The notes below the pieces were generated by a model, which was not told the DNA's origin, ran no database searches, and saw only the letters and a list, made by a program, of their open reading frames with translations. Shown here piece by piece: positions 48,620 to 60,167 of a stretch of 64,000 nt of DNA (positions within the stretch are counted from its first letter, which is position 1; each line of letters opens with the position of its first letter). The stretch comes from Gaiellasilicea sp963763755. GTDB lineage: Bacteria > Actinomycetota > Thermoleophilia > Gaiellales > Gaiellaceae. The DNA is taken from NCBI GenBank assembly GCA_963763755.1, contig CAVXQE010000012.1, forward strand, positions 620,001 to 684,000. The letters are read 5' to 3'. The translations under genes were made by a program, and so were the position numbers.

Positions 48620-49117
48620 ATGCCCATACTGCGCTGCGTGGAAACGCCCGACCGCCTGACAGAGCCGAGCTACGACCCTGCAGGCGAGCCACCTGCGGCG
48701 CTCCGCCGGGTCGGCGGGTCGCTCTGGGGCCTCGGCGAGCAGGCCACCTGGGTCTCCGGCCTCGTGCTTGCGCTGTCGGCGCTCACCGGCTGGTACTCGG
48801 GCTCCGGCGAGGGCGTCGACGTCAGCGTGATCGGCTGGAACACCGGCGTCATCGGCAAGCTCGTTCTCTTCATCGGCCTGGCCGCGATTCTCGTCGTGGC
48901 GCTCCGCCACTGGGGGATCGAGCTCCCGGCCGCAGTGCCCGAGAGCCTCGTCGTGATCGCGCTCGGGGCGCTCTCGACGATCCTCGTGCTCGTCCGGACG
49001 ATCTCGATTCCCGACGAGTTCTTCTTCGCCGGTCGTGGAGTCGGCCTCTGGATCAGTCTCGCCGCATCCGTGGCTCTGATCGGCGCCGGACTGCTGCAAG
49101 CGTCCGAAGAGCTCTAG
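48620..49117 (+). CDS. Multi-pass membrane protein of unknown function
   Basis: 165 residues with four hydrophobic segments (WVSGLVLALSALTGWY, GVIGKLVLFIGLAAILVVALRHW, SLVVIALGALSTILVLVRTI, VGLWISLAASVALIGAGLL). No motif recognised. Start is either ATG 48620 or, more likely from composition, GTG 48638 (VETPDRLTEPSYDPAG). CATACT at 48626-48631 would be a -10 element for the GTG start. The long frame upstream is antisense to other genes. Confidence 0.6.
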   Translation: MPILRCVETPDRLTEPSYDPAGEPPAALRRVGGSLWGLGEQATWVSGLVLALSALTGWYSGSGEGVDVSVIGWNTGVIGKLVLFIGLAAILVVALRHWGIELPAAVPESLVVIALGALSTILVLVRTISIPDEFFFAGRGVGLWISLAASVALIGAGLLQASEEL

Positions 49118-49145
49118 CCCTCCCTGAGGCAAGACGCCGCGACGA

Positions 49146-49745
49146 CTACGAGACGGGCAGCTGCTGTTTCGTCGACTCGATCAGCGAGCGCGGGTCGAAC
49201 GGCTTGCCGATGAAGCCCTGCACGCCGCGCGACTCCGCGTCGCCGGCCGAGCGCTCGTCGACCTGCCCTGAGAACATGATCACGGGGATCGCGCCGACGC
49301 CCGTGTGCTCCTGGATCCTCCGCAGCGTCTCCCAGCCGTCGACCTGGGGCATCATCACGTCGAGCAGGATCAGGTCCGGGGACTCCTCGCCGAGCGCGGA
49401 GAGCGCTTCCTCGGCGCTACCGGCTTCGCGGACGAAGTAACCCTCGGCCTCGAGGTTGACCCGCACGTACTCGCGCAGGCGCTCGTCGTCGTCGACGATC
49501 AGCACCAGGGGCCCTCGCGTGGAGCTGCTCGCCGTGCTGGTCGGCCCCGACCGGTCCAGGAACTGGTCGAGGTCGGCGCGCCGGTAGCGACGGTGGCCGC
49601 CGGGTGTGTAGAAGGCCGACACACGCCCGAGATCGGACCACTTGCGCATCGTGCTCTGAGCGACGCCGAGGTACTTGGCCGCCTGACCGAGCGTCAGCCA
49701 CTCGGGCTGCGCGTCGGCGACGGGTCTGTTCCCTTCAAAGGTCAT
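49146..49745 (-). CDS. BldC/MerR-like DNA-binding domain fused to a receiver domain
   Basis: 199 residues. The N-terminal domain (about 15-70) is a MerR/BldC-type winged helix-turn-helix (WLTLGQAAKYLGVAQSTMRKWSDLGRVSAFYTPGGHRRYRRADLDQFL). A linker leads to a C-terminal receiver: VDDDERLREYVRVNLEAEGY, phospho-acceptor Asp129 in LILLDVMMPQVDG, and FSGQ, GFIGKPFDPR with the Thr/Lys switch positions. Usually receivers come first, so this is an inverted order. Probably a phosphorylation-controlled developmental regulator. No kinase is adjacent. Confidence 0.85.
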   Translation of the reverse strand: MTFEGNRPVADAQPEWLTLGQAAKYLGVAQSTMRKWSDLGRVSAFYTPGGHRRYRRADLDQFLDRSGPTSTASSSTRGPLVLIVDDDERLREYVRVNLEAEGYFVREAGSAEEALSALGEESPDLILLDVMMPQVDGWETLRRIQEHTGVGAIPVIMFSGQVDERSAGDAESRGVQGFIGKPFDPRSLIESTKQQLPVS

Positions 49746-49795
49746 CGCGCGGGAACCTACCCAAACCTGCAGCTACTTGAAACCACGAACCGTCC

Positions 49796-50023
49796 TCAGC
49801 CGGTCGTGACGGTGACGGTGACCGTCCGCGCTGCGGGCGGCAGCGGTTGGGGATCGAGCGTCCGAACGCTCGTCTGTGTCCCCCCGGGCGAGGGCCCATC
49901 CTCGAGCGCCCGTCCGAGCGAGATGCCGACCAGAAGGGCGAGCAGCAGGCCGACGACGGTCAGCACGGGCTTCCAGATCGGGCTTCGTGGCGGCTTCCGC
50001 GGGCGCCGCTGAGTCGTGTTCAC
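49796..50023 (-). CDS. Small membrane-anchored protein
   Basis: 75 residues: basic N-terminus (NTTQRRPRKPPRSPIW), one membrane helix (KPVLTVVGLLLALLVGISLGRAL), and a short Pro/Thr-rich extracytoplasmic tail ending in repeats of TVTV. No homologue recognised. Its ATG overlaps the stop of the upstream gene (ATGA), so it is co-translated with it. Confidence 0.55.
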   Translation of the reverse strand: MNTTQRRPRKPPRSPIWKPVLTVVGLLLALLVGISLGRALEDGPSPGGTQTSVRTLDPQPLPPAARTVTVTVTTG

Positions 50024-50343
50024 GGCTCGTAGTCCTGTGCCCCGCGCGCGTAGAGATGGAACGCCGCCGCCTCGACCACCGACAGTGTTTGCGGCCAGCC
50101 GGGCGCAGGTGCGTTCTCGGCGACAGCCGTGCGGCTCCAGCGGTCGGCTTCGGCGTACGCGGCCGCAAGCTCTCGCACCGTGAACACGCCGCCGACGCGG
50201 CGGCGAAGCTCGGCGAGCACCGCCTCGACCTGAGCGTGCAGGCGCTCGCCCGCGGGCGCCTCGCGCGTCTGCTCGAGCAGGCGGCGATAGCCGTCCTCCC
50301 AGTCACGGCGCGCGCTCTCGATCTCGGCCTCGGAAACCTGCAC
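50020..50343 (-). CDS. Hypothetical protein
   Basis: 107 residues, mostly helical: VQVSEAEIESARRDWEDGYRRLLEQ, AQVEAVLAELRRRVGGVFTVRELAAAYAEADRWSRTAV, and SVVEAAAFHLYARGAQDYEP. No known domain identified. GTG at 50343, about 10 bases after the end of the DUF501 gene in the same direction. Part of the cell-division/glycolysis gene run. Confidence 0.6.
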   Translation of the reverse strand: MQVSEAEIESARRDWEDGYRRLLEQTREAPAGERLHAQVEAVLAELRRRVGGVFTVRELAAAYAEADRWSRTAVAENAPAPGWPQTLSVVEAAAFHLYARGAQDYEP

Positions 50344-50353
50344 GAGCTCGATC

Positions 50354-50852
50354 CTAGAGTTCGCTGCAGCAGCGTTGCGGCGGCCACAGCGGGTCGACCT
50401 CGGCGAGCACTCGCTCTCCGAGGCAGGTAGCCGGGGTTCGCGAGCCCGTAGGCCGCGTGCGCGTGCAGGCACTTGAGCCGCCGAGGATTCGCGCTGCCGC
50501 CGATCCCGAGCTCGAGCGACGTCCCTTCGTCGCGGCCGGTGCGGCCGCCGGCAAGCGTCTTTCGGATCTCACGCTGCTCCTCGGTTGCGCGGTCGAGATC
50601 GGCGGCGAGCTCGGGGTCGCGCTCCACTTCCTCGCTCCAGCGCTCGACGCCGCCCGCCGCCTCGAGCCGTGAGATCGCCGCGACGAGTTGCGGGCACGTG
50701 AGGTAGTACGTCGTCGGAAACGGGTCACCGGCATCGTCGTAGGGCGCCTGCTCGGTCGCGGCGGGCGCTCCGAAGGGGCAGCGCGCGACTACGCGGAGGA
50801 AGGCGCGGGGCCGTCGGCCAAGCTGTCGCTCGACGAGCGCGCGGTCATCCAT
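50354..50852 (-). CDS. DUF501 protein (Rv1025-like)
   Basis: About 166 residues. Matches the actinobacterial DUF501 family that typically follows ftsB: LVERQLGRRPRAFLRVVARCPFG, PTTYYLTCPQLVAAISRLEAAGGVERW, GIGGSANPRRLKCLHAHAAYGLANPGY. After GY the frame is broken by one extra base near 50424; the shifted frame continues LGERVLAEVDPLWPPQRCC, giving the usual C-terminal Cys-rich end and the stop at 50354. Start ATG 50852 (MDDRALVE), overlapping the ftsB end. Biochemical function unknown. Confidence 0.8.
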
Positions 50853-51243
50853 CCCGCCCGATCGTAGCCCCGGCATGCCTGGCCTGGGCGCGCCGCCACT
50901 GCTGCACGCCCTTCACGATGAAGAGCCGTTCGCCCGGCCGCACGAGGCTCATCCGCCGTGCTTCACGCGAGAGCGCTGTCACAGTCGTCGAGTCGGCGAG
51001 GCGCGCCTCGAGACGGCTGCGCTCCGCCTGCAGCTGGCGCACTTCGGCCGCGCGCTGCTCGAGCGACGAGCGGGTCTCGAAGTAGCTGGAGACGGGCTGG
51101 TAGTAGAGAAAGCCGATGAAGCCGGCTGCGGCGAGGACGCACCAGCGCAGGAGCACGGTCGAACGGCGTCCGCGCAGGCGGCGCTTCGTCGCGCGCTTGC
51201 CACGCACGGCGGGTTTCGAAGGTCGAGACGTTCGGCGGGCCAC
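50845..51243 (-). CDS. FtsB/DivIC-like septum-formation protein
   Basis: 132 residues: basic cytoplasmic N-terminus (RRTSRPSKPAVRGKRATKRRLRGRR), one membrane helix (VLLRWCVLAAAGFIGFLYYQP), a coiled-coil stretch (SSLEQRAAEVRQLQAERSRLEARLADS) and the family C-terminal LSREARRMSLVRPGERLFIV. DivIC/FtsB proteins bind FtsL and FtsQ in the divisome. Neighbours (enolase, MazG, DUF501) match the order found in mycobacteria. Confidence 0.82.
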   Translation of the reverse strand: MARRTSRPSKPAVRGKRATKRRLRGRRSTVLLRWCVLAAAGFIGFLYYQPVSSYFETRSSLEQRAAEVRQLQAERSRLEARLADSTTVTALSREARRMSLVRPGERLFIVKGVQQWRRAQARHAGATIGRDG

Positions 51244-51276
51244 GGGGAACGATTCCGCAACCGCGCGCCTGTTCCT

Positions 51277-52686
51277 CTAGGCGATGTCGACCTTGATCAC
51301 GTTCGTCGAGCCGGGGATGTTGACCGCGGTGCCGGCAGTGATCACGACGCGGTCTCCGGACTCGACGATCTCCGTCTCACGCGCGGCGGAGAGCGAGGTC
51401 GCCCAGAGCTCCTCGACGTCGGCGCACTCGGGGACGGACACGGGCGTCACCCCCCACTCGAGCGCCATGTGCTGGAGCGAGTAGCCGTGATGGGTCAGGC
51501 CGATGATCGGGCGGCGAGGTCGCAGGCGCGCGACGGCCGACGCGGTGCGGCCGGTGAAGGTCGGGACGAGGATCGCCTTCGCCTCGAGCGCTTCCGCGAT
51601 GTCGCAGGCGGCGTTCGACATCGCCTGGCCGACGGTCGGCTTCTCTTCCGCCTGCGGGATCTCGTGGCGGTAGTCGAGACTCGGCTCGACAGCCCGGGCG
51701 ATCCGGTCCATGAACGCCACCGACTCGGTGGGAAACTCGCCGACTGCCGTCTCGCCGGAGAGCATGATCGCGCTCGTCCCGTCGAGGATCGCGTTCGCAA
51801 CGTCCGAGGCCTCCGCACGAGTCGGCTCGGGCGCGTGGATCATCGACTCGAGCATCTGCGTCGCGGTGATCACCGGCTTGCCGCGCTCGAGGGAGCGCAG
51901 GATGATCCGCTTCTGCAGGAGCGGCACCGCGACCGCGCCCATCTCGACCCCGAGGTCGCCGCGCGCCACCATCACCGCGTCCGCCTCGCGCAGGATGTCG
52001 TCCAGCACGGCAACGGCTTCCGCCTTCTCGATCTTCGCGATCACGTGCGCCGTCGATCCGGACGCCTCGATCAGCGTCTTCAGCGCCTGCACGTCGGAGG
52101 CCGTGCGCACGAACGAGAGCGCGACGAAGTCGCAGCCGAGCTCGAGCGCGAACTGGAGATCGTCGATGTCCTTCCGCGTCAGCGACGGGATCGGGAGCGG
52201 GATGCCGGGCAGGTTGACGCCCTTGTGCGAGATGACCGTGCCGCCGACGAGCACCTCGCAGCGCGCTCGGCCCCGCTCGACGTCGAGCACTCGGAGCCGG
52301 ACCGCACCGTCGTCGATGAGGACGTCGAACCCCGGCTGGAGGACGGAGCCGAGCACCGCCGGCGCGATCGGAAGGTCGCCGTCTCTGGCGCCGTCCTCGC
52401 CGGAGATCGTCACGGAGCCGCCCCGCACGAGCTCCACCGGCTCGCTCAGGTCGCCGACGCGAAGCTTCGGCCCCTGCAGGTCTGCGATCAGCGCAACCGG
52501 GTGCCCGATCTCGTCCTGGGCGGCGCGAATGGTTCTCGCGCGCTCGGCGTGATCCTCGTGCGTGCCGTGCGAGAAGTTGAGCCGGGCGCCGTCGATCATC
52601 CGCATCAGCGGCATCAGCACCTCGGGTGAGGAGGATGCAGGTCCGATCGTGGCGACGATCTTTGTGCGGCGTGGAACGACGGCCAT
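51277..52686 (-). CDS. pyk: Pyruvate kinase
   Basis: 469 residues. Converts phosphoenolpyruvate and ADP to pyruvate and ATP. Motifs: KIVATIGPASSSPEVL, DGARLNFSHGTHEDH (substrate loop), VIAKIEKAEAV and VMVARGDLGVEM (metal and PEP binding), ATQMLESM, RAEASDVANAILDGTSAIMLSGETAVG, and the C-terminal AVARLRPRRPIIGLT (regulatory domain). Start ATG 52686 (MAVVPRRTKIV) is chosen because the upstream extension is low complexity. It lies 10 bases downstream of eno, forming a terminal glycolysis pair. Confidence 0.95.
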   Translation of the reverse strand: MAVVPRRTKIVATIGPASSSPEVLMPLMRMIDGARLNFSHGTHEDHAERARTIRAAQDEIGHPVALIADLQGPKLRVGDLSEPVELVRGGSVTISGEDGARDGDLPIAPAVLGSVLQPGFDVLIDDGAVRLRVLDVERGRARCEVLVGGTVISHKGVNLPGIPLPIPSLTRKDIDDLQFALELGCDFVALSFVRTASDVQALKTLIEASGSTAHVIAKIEKAEAVAVLDDILREADAVMVARGDLGVEMGAVAVPLLQKRIILRSLERGKPVITATQMLESMIHAPEPTRAEASDVANAILDGTSAIMLSGETAVGEFPTESVAFMDRIARAVEPSLDYRHEIPQAEEKPTVGQAMSNAACDIAEALEAKAILVPTFTGRTASAVARLRPRRPIIGLTHHGYSLQHMALEWGVTPVSVPECADVEELWATSLSAARETEIVESGDRVVITAGTAVNIPGSTNVIKVDIA

Positions 52687-52696
52687 CGTCGACAGG

Positions 52697-53965
52697 CTAG
52701 CGGCGCGCCCGCGGGAAAGCGCTCCACCCGGGGTAGTGCGCGCGATCTCCCAACTCCTCTTCGATCCGCAGGAGCTGGTTGTACTTGGCGACGCGGTCGG
52801 AGCGGGCCGGTGCACCGGTCTTGATCTGCCCGGTGCCGAGGGCGACCGCGAGGTCGGCGATCGTCGCGTCCTCGGTCTCGCCCGAGCGGTGCGACATCAC
52901 TGCCGTGTACCCGTTGGCCTGGGCGAGGCGAACGGCCTCGATCGTCTCGGTCAGCGTCCCGATCTGATTCACCTTGACGAGGATCGAGTTGGCCACGTTG
53001 CGCTCGATTCCCTGGCGGAGCCGCTCGGGGTTCGTCACGAAGAGGTCGTCCCCGACGAGCTGGACGCGATCGCCGAGCTCGCTCGTGAGCATCCCCCACG
53101 CGTCCCAGTCGTCCTCCGCGAGGCCGTCCTCGATCGAGACGATCGGGTAGCGCTGCGTCAGGTCGGCCCAGAACGCCGGCATCTCGGCGCTCGTCTTCTC
53201 GCGGCCCTCGAAGCGGTAGACACCGTCGGAGAAGACCTCGCTCGCGGCCGGGTCGAGGGCGACGGCAACCGCCTCACGGTGCCCGGCGCGCTCGGCCGCC
53301 TCGAGGATCGCCTCGATCGCGGCCTCGCTCGACTCGAGGTCGGGCGCGAAGCCACCCTCGTCGCCGACGCCTGTCGCGAGCCCTCGGTCGGAGAGCACCT
53401 GCTTCAGCGCGTGGTAGACCTCCGCGCCGATCCGGAGACCCTCGGCGAAGCTGTCAGCGCCGACCGGGACGACCATGAACTCCTGCAGGTCGATCGAGTT
53501 GGCCGCGTGCACCCCGCCGTTGATCACGTTCAGCATCGGGACGGGAAGCGTCGTGGCGGACTCGCCGCCGAGATAGCGGTACAGCGGCTGCTCCACGTGC
53601 GCCGCCGCAGCCTTGGCGACGGCGAGCGAGACACCGAGAATCGCGTTTGCGCCAAGCCTGCCCTTGTTCGGCGTGCCGTCGAGCTCGATCAGCTTCCGAT
53701 CGACGGCCTCCTGGTCGAGAGCGTCCATCCCCGTGATCTCGCCCTCGATCTCGGCCACGTTCGACACCGCCTTGGTGACGCCCTTGCCGCCCCACGCCGA
53801 GCCACCGTCTCGGAGCTCGACGGCCTCGTGCACACCGGTCGAGGCGCCCGAAGGCACCGCTGCCCGCCCGAACGCCCCGGATCCGAGCAGCACGTCCACC
53901 TCGATGGTCGGGTTGCCCCGCGAATCGAGGATCTGGCGGCCGTGCACACGTGAAATCGAGCTCAT
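52697..53965 (-). CDS. eno: Enolase
   Basis: 422 residues, full length. Motifs: SSISRVHGRQILDSRGNPTIEVDV, AAVPSGASTG, GANAILGVSLAVAKAAA, PVPMLNVINGGVHAAN, DEGGFAPDL, VSIEDGLAEDDWDAW, QLVGDDLFVTNPERL, ILVKVNQIGTLTE, MSHRSGETED, IKTGAPARSDRVAKYNQLLRIEE. Mg2+-dependent dehydration of 2-phosphoglycerate. Overlaps mazG by 4 bases (ATGA). Confidence 0.98.
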   Translation of the reverse strand: MSSISRVHGRQILDSRGNPTIEVDVLLGSGAFGRAAVPSGASTGVHEAVELRDGGSAWGGKGVTKAVSNVAEIEGEITGMDALDQEAVDRKLIELDGTPNKGRLGANAILGVSLAVAKAAAAHVEQPLYRYLGGESATTLPVPMLNVINGGVHAANSIDLQEFMVVPVGADSFAEGLRIGAEVYHALKQVLSDRGLATGVGDEGGFAPDLESSEAAIEAILEAAERAGHREAVAVALDPAASEVFSDGVYRFEGREKTSAEMPAFWADLTQRYPIVSIEDGLAEDDWDAWGMLTSELGDRVQLVGDDLFVTNPERLRQGIERNVANSILVKVNQIGTLTETIEAVRLAQANGYTAVMSHRSGETEDATIADLAVALGTGQIKTGAPARSDRVAKYNQLLRIEEELGDRAHYPGWSAFPRARR

Positions 53966-54756
53966 CCGAGTTGCTCCTTTGCCTGGTCGTAGTAGCGGTC
54001 CTGGTCCTCGAGCGGCAGCTCGCTCCAGCGCTCGCCCTGAGCGGCCGCGAGCTCCTCGGCGCGCTCGACGCGCGTGACGAAGCGGGTGTTCGTCGCCCGG
54101 AGTGCCAGCTCGGGATCGACGTTCAGCCGGCGCGCGAGATTGACGACGGTGAAGAGCAGGTCGCCGACCTCGTGCGCTACCGCTGCGTCGGGCTCGGTCT
54201 CCGGGCTCGGCTCGCCGGTTCGCGCGACTTCCGCCTCGAGCTCGCCCAGCTCCTCGCGGATCTTCGCGAGCGGCCCGTTCAGGTCCGGCCAGTCGAAGCC
54301 GGCGGCGACCGCACGGCGCTGCAGCTTCCTGGCCTGCAGGAGCGCCGGCAGCGAGGCAGGGACGTCGTGGAAGATCCCCTCGCGGCCCTCCTGCTCGGAC
54401 TTGATCTCCTCCCAGCGCGAGCGAACCCGCCCCGCGGTCTCTGCCTCGGCTTCGCCGAAGACGTGCGGGTGGCGCCGGACGAGCTTGGCGTGCACTCCGC
54501 GCGCGACCGCCTCGAGATCCCCGTCTCCCTCCTCTTCGAGCAGGAGGGAGAGGAAATAGACCTGGAAGAGCAGGTCGCCGAGCTCGTCGAGGAGCTTGGC
54601 GGGCTCGCCGCCCGCCGCGGCGTCAGCGACCTCGTAGGCCTCCTCGACCGTGTGCGGCACGATCGTGAGCGCGGTCTGCTCGCGATCCCACGGACAGTCG
54701 CGGCGCAGCCGCCGCGTCAGGTCCTGTAGCTCGACAAGCGCCTCGGCTAGAGGCAA
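53962..54756 (-). CDS. mazG: MazG nucleotide pyrophosphohydrolase
   Basis: 264 residues with two all-alpha MazG modules. First: CPWDREQTALTIVPHTVEEAYEVADAAAGGEPAKLLDELGDLLFQVYFLSLL with the EExxD/ExxD metal residues. Second: PLAKIREELGELEAEVART, then AHEVGDLLFTVVNLARRLNVDPELALRATNTRFVTRV. Removes non-canonical NTPs or lowers ppGpp effects. Its stop overlaps eno start, and its own start is 4 bases after the PpiC lipoprotein stop. Confidence 0.95.
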   Translation of the reverse strand: MPLAEALVELQDLTRRLRRDCPWDREQTALTIVPHTVEEAYEVADAAAGGEPAKLLDELGDLLFQVYFLSLLLEEEGDGDLEAVARGVHAKLVRRHPHVFGEAEAETAGRVRSRWEEIKSEQEGREGIFHDVPASLPALLQARKLQRRAVAAGFDWPDLNGPLAKIREELGELEAEVARTGEPSPETEPDAAVAHEVGDLLFTVVNLARRLNVDPELALRATNTRFVTRVERAEELAAAQGERWSELPLEDQDRYYDQAKEQLG

Positions 54757-54760
54757 TCGG

Positions 54761-55774
54761 CTACCCGTTCGCGCTGGTGGAAGTCGTCCCGGTGGCGCCC
54801 GGGGGCGGACTGAAGCCGACGGCGTACGAGATCTTGTCCTTGTAGTCCTTCTTCAGATCGTCGACCCACTTCGTCATCGCCTCGTTCTTCTTCGTCTGCG
54901 CGAGCTGCTGGCGGATCGACTCCTTGACGTCCTTCAGCGGCGTGACCTTCGCCTGCTTCGAATCGCTGAGCGCCTGAATGATGTGGTAGCCGAACTCGGT
55001 CTTCACGGGCTGCGAGATCGCGTTCTTCTTCAGCTCGAAGGCCACCTTGTCGAACGGCGCCACGGTCTGGCCCTTCGAGATCGTCAGCTTGCCGCCGTTC
55101 GCCTTCGAGCCGGTGTCCTCGGAGAACTTCTTCGCCAGCGCGGCGAAGCTTGCGCCTGCCTTGAGCTGCGTCTCGAGCTGGTCGGCCTTCGCCTTCGTCT
55201 TCACGAGGATGTGGCGCACGTCGCGGCTCTCCGGCTGGCTGTACTGCGCCTTGTTCTTGTTGTAGTAGTCCTCGATCTGCTTGTCGGTCACCTTCACGTC
55301 CGTGGTGACCTTCGCGAAGATCTTCTCGGAGACGATCTGGGCCCGGATGTCGTTGCGCACCTGCGTGTCCGAGAGGCCCTGCGTCTTCAGCTGCTTCTCG
55401 TACTTCTTCTTGTCGCCGCCGAAGTACTGCTTCTGGATCTGCGCGAGCCGGGCGTCCACCTGCTTGTCGGTGATGTTGACGTCGAGGTTGTCGGCCTCCT
55501 GCTCGAACTGCTCGCGCTGGACCAGGAACTGCACGGCCTGGTTCTTGAGGGTCTGGAACTCCTGCGAGCCAGCCTTCGGGAAGTCGCGCTTCTGGTTCTT
55601 GTAGCTCTTCTTGGCCTGCGCGATGAGCGCGTCGTAGTCGGTCTTGGCGATTTCCTGGCCGTCGACCACGGCCACGGCGTCGGTCGGCACCGTTTCGTCG
55701 TTGCCGCCGCCACAACCGGCGAGCGCGAACGAAACGAGCGCACAGAGAAGGATGGCAAGACGAGAGATCTTCAT
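54761..55774 (-). CDS. Parvulin-type peptidyl-prolyl isomerase lipoprotein (PrsA/SurA-like)
   Basis: 337 residues. Signal peptide and lipobox (KISRLAILLCALVSFALAGC), an N-terminal SurA-like helical domain, and a parvulin domain (PESRDVRHILVKTKAKADQLETQLKAGASFAALAKKFSEDTGSKANGGKLTISKGQTVAPF, FGYHIIQALSDSK). C-terminal helices end in a Ser/Thr-rich tail. Folds exported proteins at the outer face of the membrane. Unusually Lys/Gln rich for this GC-rich genome. ATG at 55774. Confidence 0.9.
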   Translation of the reverse strand: MKISRLAILLCALVSFALAGCGGGNDETVPTDAVAVVDGQEIAKTDYDALIAQAKKSYKNQKRDFPKAGSQEFQTLKNQAVQFLVQREQFEQEADNLDVNITDKQVDARLAQIQKQYFGGDKKKYEKQLKTQGLSDTQVRNDIRAQIVSEKIFAKVTTDVKVTDKQIEDYYNKNKAQYSQPESRDVRHILVKTKAKADQLETQLKAGASFAALAKKFSEDTGSKANGGKLTISKGQTVAPFDKVAFELKKNAISQPVKTEFGYHIIQALSDSKQAKVTPLKDVKESIRQQLAQTKKNEAMTKWVDDLKKDYKDKISYAVGFSPPPGATGTTSTSANG

Positions 55775-55812
55775 CGTTGAGAAAGCTCCAGGTTTAGTTC
55801 GCGGGCCGCCGT

Positions 55813-59027
<3,215 letters not shown>

Positions 59028-59139
59028 GACGAAAGGCGGAAACCGGGTTTCCGCGGCGGCCATCTTAGTCGTCGGCAGGTCGCCCGCGTTCGGGTATTTC
59101 CGCCACACTAGGGCGATGGGCGAGCGAGGAGGCGAATCG

Positions 59140-59568
59140 ATGACCGTCGCTCAGCGCGACGCGCTCGCGGCGGAGCTCGCCGAGCTCGAAGGCCCGAAGC
59201 GTGCCGAGATGGTGGAGGCGATCGCCACCGCCCGCGGCTTCGGCGATCTCTCCGAGAACTTCGCCTACCACGACGCGAAGAACGAACAGGGCCTGCTCGA
59301 GCGGCGAATCACGATCCTCCGCAGCCGGATCGAGAACGCGGTCATCGTCGAGCACGCCGCGGAGGGTGTCGTCGGCGTCGGCTCGGTGGTGGAGGTCGAG
59401 GACGAGCAGGGGGGCCGCTTCGAGGTCGAGATCTCGAGCGTCGGAGGCGTCTCGACCGACTCTCCCCTCGGCGGCGCGCTGATCGGCGCCAAGGTGGGCG
59501 ACACGGTCGAGGTGAAAGCGCCGAAAGGCGCCTGGAAGGCGCGCATCGTCTCCGTCCGTTCCGCGTAG
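59140..59568 (+). CDS. Transcription elongation factor GreA family
   Basis: 142 residues. N-terminal coiled coil (VAQRDALAAELAELEGPKRAEMVEAIATARGFGDLSENFAYHDAKNEQGLLERRITIL, with the acidic GDLSEN tip) and the C-terminal GreA/B domain (VGVGSVVEVEDEQGGRFEVEISSV, SPLGGALIGAKVGDTVEVKAPKGAWKARI). Rescues backtracked RNA polymerase by transcript cleavage. ATG at 59140 is chosen because AGGAGG lies 7 bases upstream; an earlier ATG at 59116 has no ribosome binding site. Confidence 0.92.
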   Translation: MTVAQRDALAAELAELEGPKRAEMVEAIATARGFGDLSENFAYHDAKNEQGLLERRITILRSRIENAVIVEHAAEGVVGVGSVVEVEDEQGGRFEVEISSVGGVSTDSPLGGALIGAKVGDTVEVKAPKGAWKARIVSVRSA

Positions 59569-59573
59569 CGGAC

Positions 59574-60167
59574 TCAGTTGAAGCGGCGCTGAGCCTCTTC
59601 GAGGCCCTCTCCCGCGAGCGTTTCGACCGCGTCCGCTGCGCGAGCGACGAGCGCCTCTGCGTCGTCCTCGGGCGCGAACGGCGAGAGGACGTAGTCGGCA
59701 ACCGGCCGCCGGTCGCCGCGACCTGGGCGGCCGACGCCGACGCGCGTCCGCAGGAAGTCGGCCGAGCCGAGGCCCTGCTTGACCGATCTGAGGCCGTTGT
59801 GGCCCCCGAGCCCTCCACCCAGGCGGACCTGCAGCCGGCCCGACTCGAGATCGACGTCGTCGTGCACGACCGCGATCGAGTCGGGCGGCACCTTGTAGAA
59901 GCGCGCAGCGGCCCCGAGCGAGTCGCCCGAGAGGTTCATGTACGTCTCCGGCTTGAGCAGTCCGAGCCGGAGATCGCCGAGGCGGATCTCGCCGAGCTGG
60001 CCGGAGAACTTCGAGCGGAACGAGCCGTCGTGCCGGCGCGCCAGCTCGTCGACGACCATCCAGCCGGCGTTGTGACGGTCGCGCGCGTGCTCGCGGCCCG
60101 GATTGCCGAGACCGACGACGAGAAGATCGAGCGTCGAGGCGCGTTCGCCCCGACCGAAGAGGCGCAC
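59574..60167 (-). CDS. pth: Peptidyl-tRNA hydrolase
   Basis: 197 residues. LLVVGLGNPGREHARDRHNAGWMVVDELA (catalytic His and Asn), LLKPETYMNLSGDSLG, AVVHDDVDLESGRLQVRLGGGLGGHNGLRSV (Asp and Asn-His), VADYVLSPF. Releases tRNA from peptidyl-tRNA drop-off products. GTG start at 60167 overlaps the L25 stop by one base (TAGTG), so the two are one operon, a common pairing. Confidence 0.97.
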   Translation of the reverse strand: MRLFGRGERASTLDLLVVGLGNPGREHARDRHNAGWMVVDELARRHDGSFRSKFSGQLGEIRLGDLRLGLLKPETYMNLSGDSLGAAARFYKVPPDSIAVVHDDVDLESGRLQVRLGGGLGGHNGLRSVKQGLGSADFLRTRVGVGRPGRGDRRPVADYVLSPFAPEDDAEALVARAADAVETLAGEGLEEAQRRFN

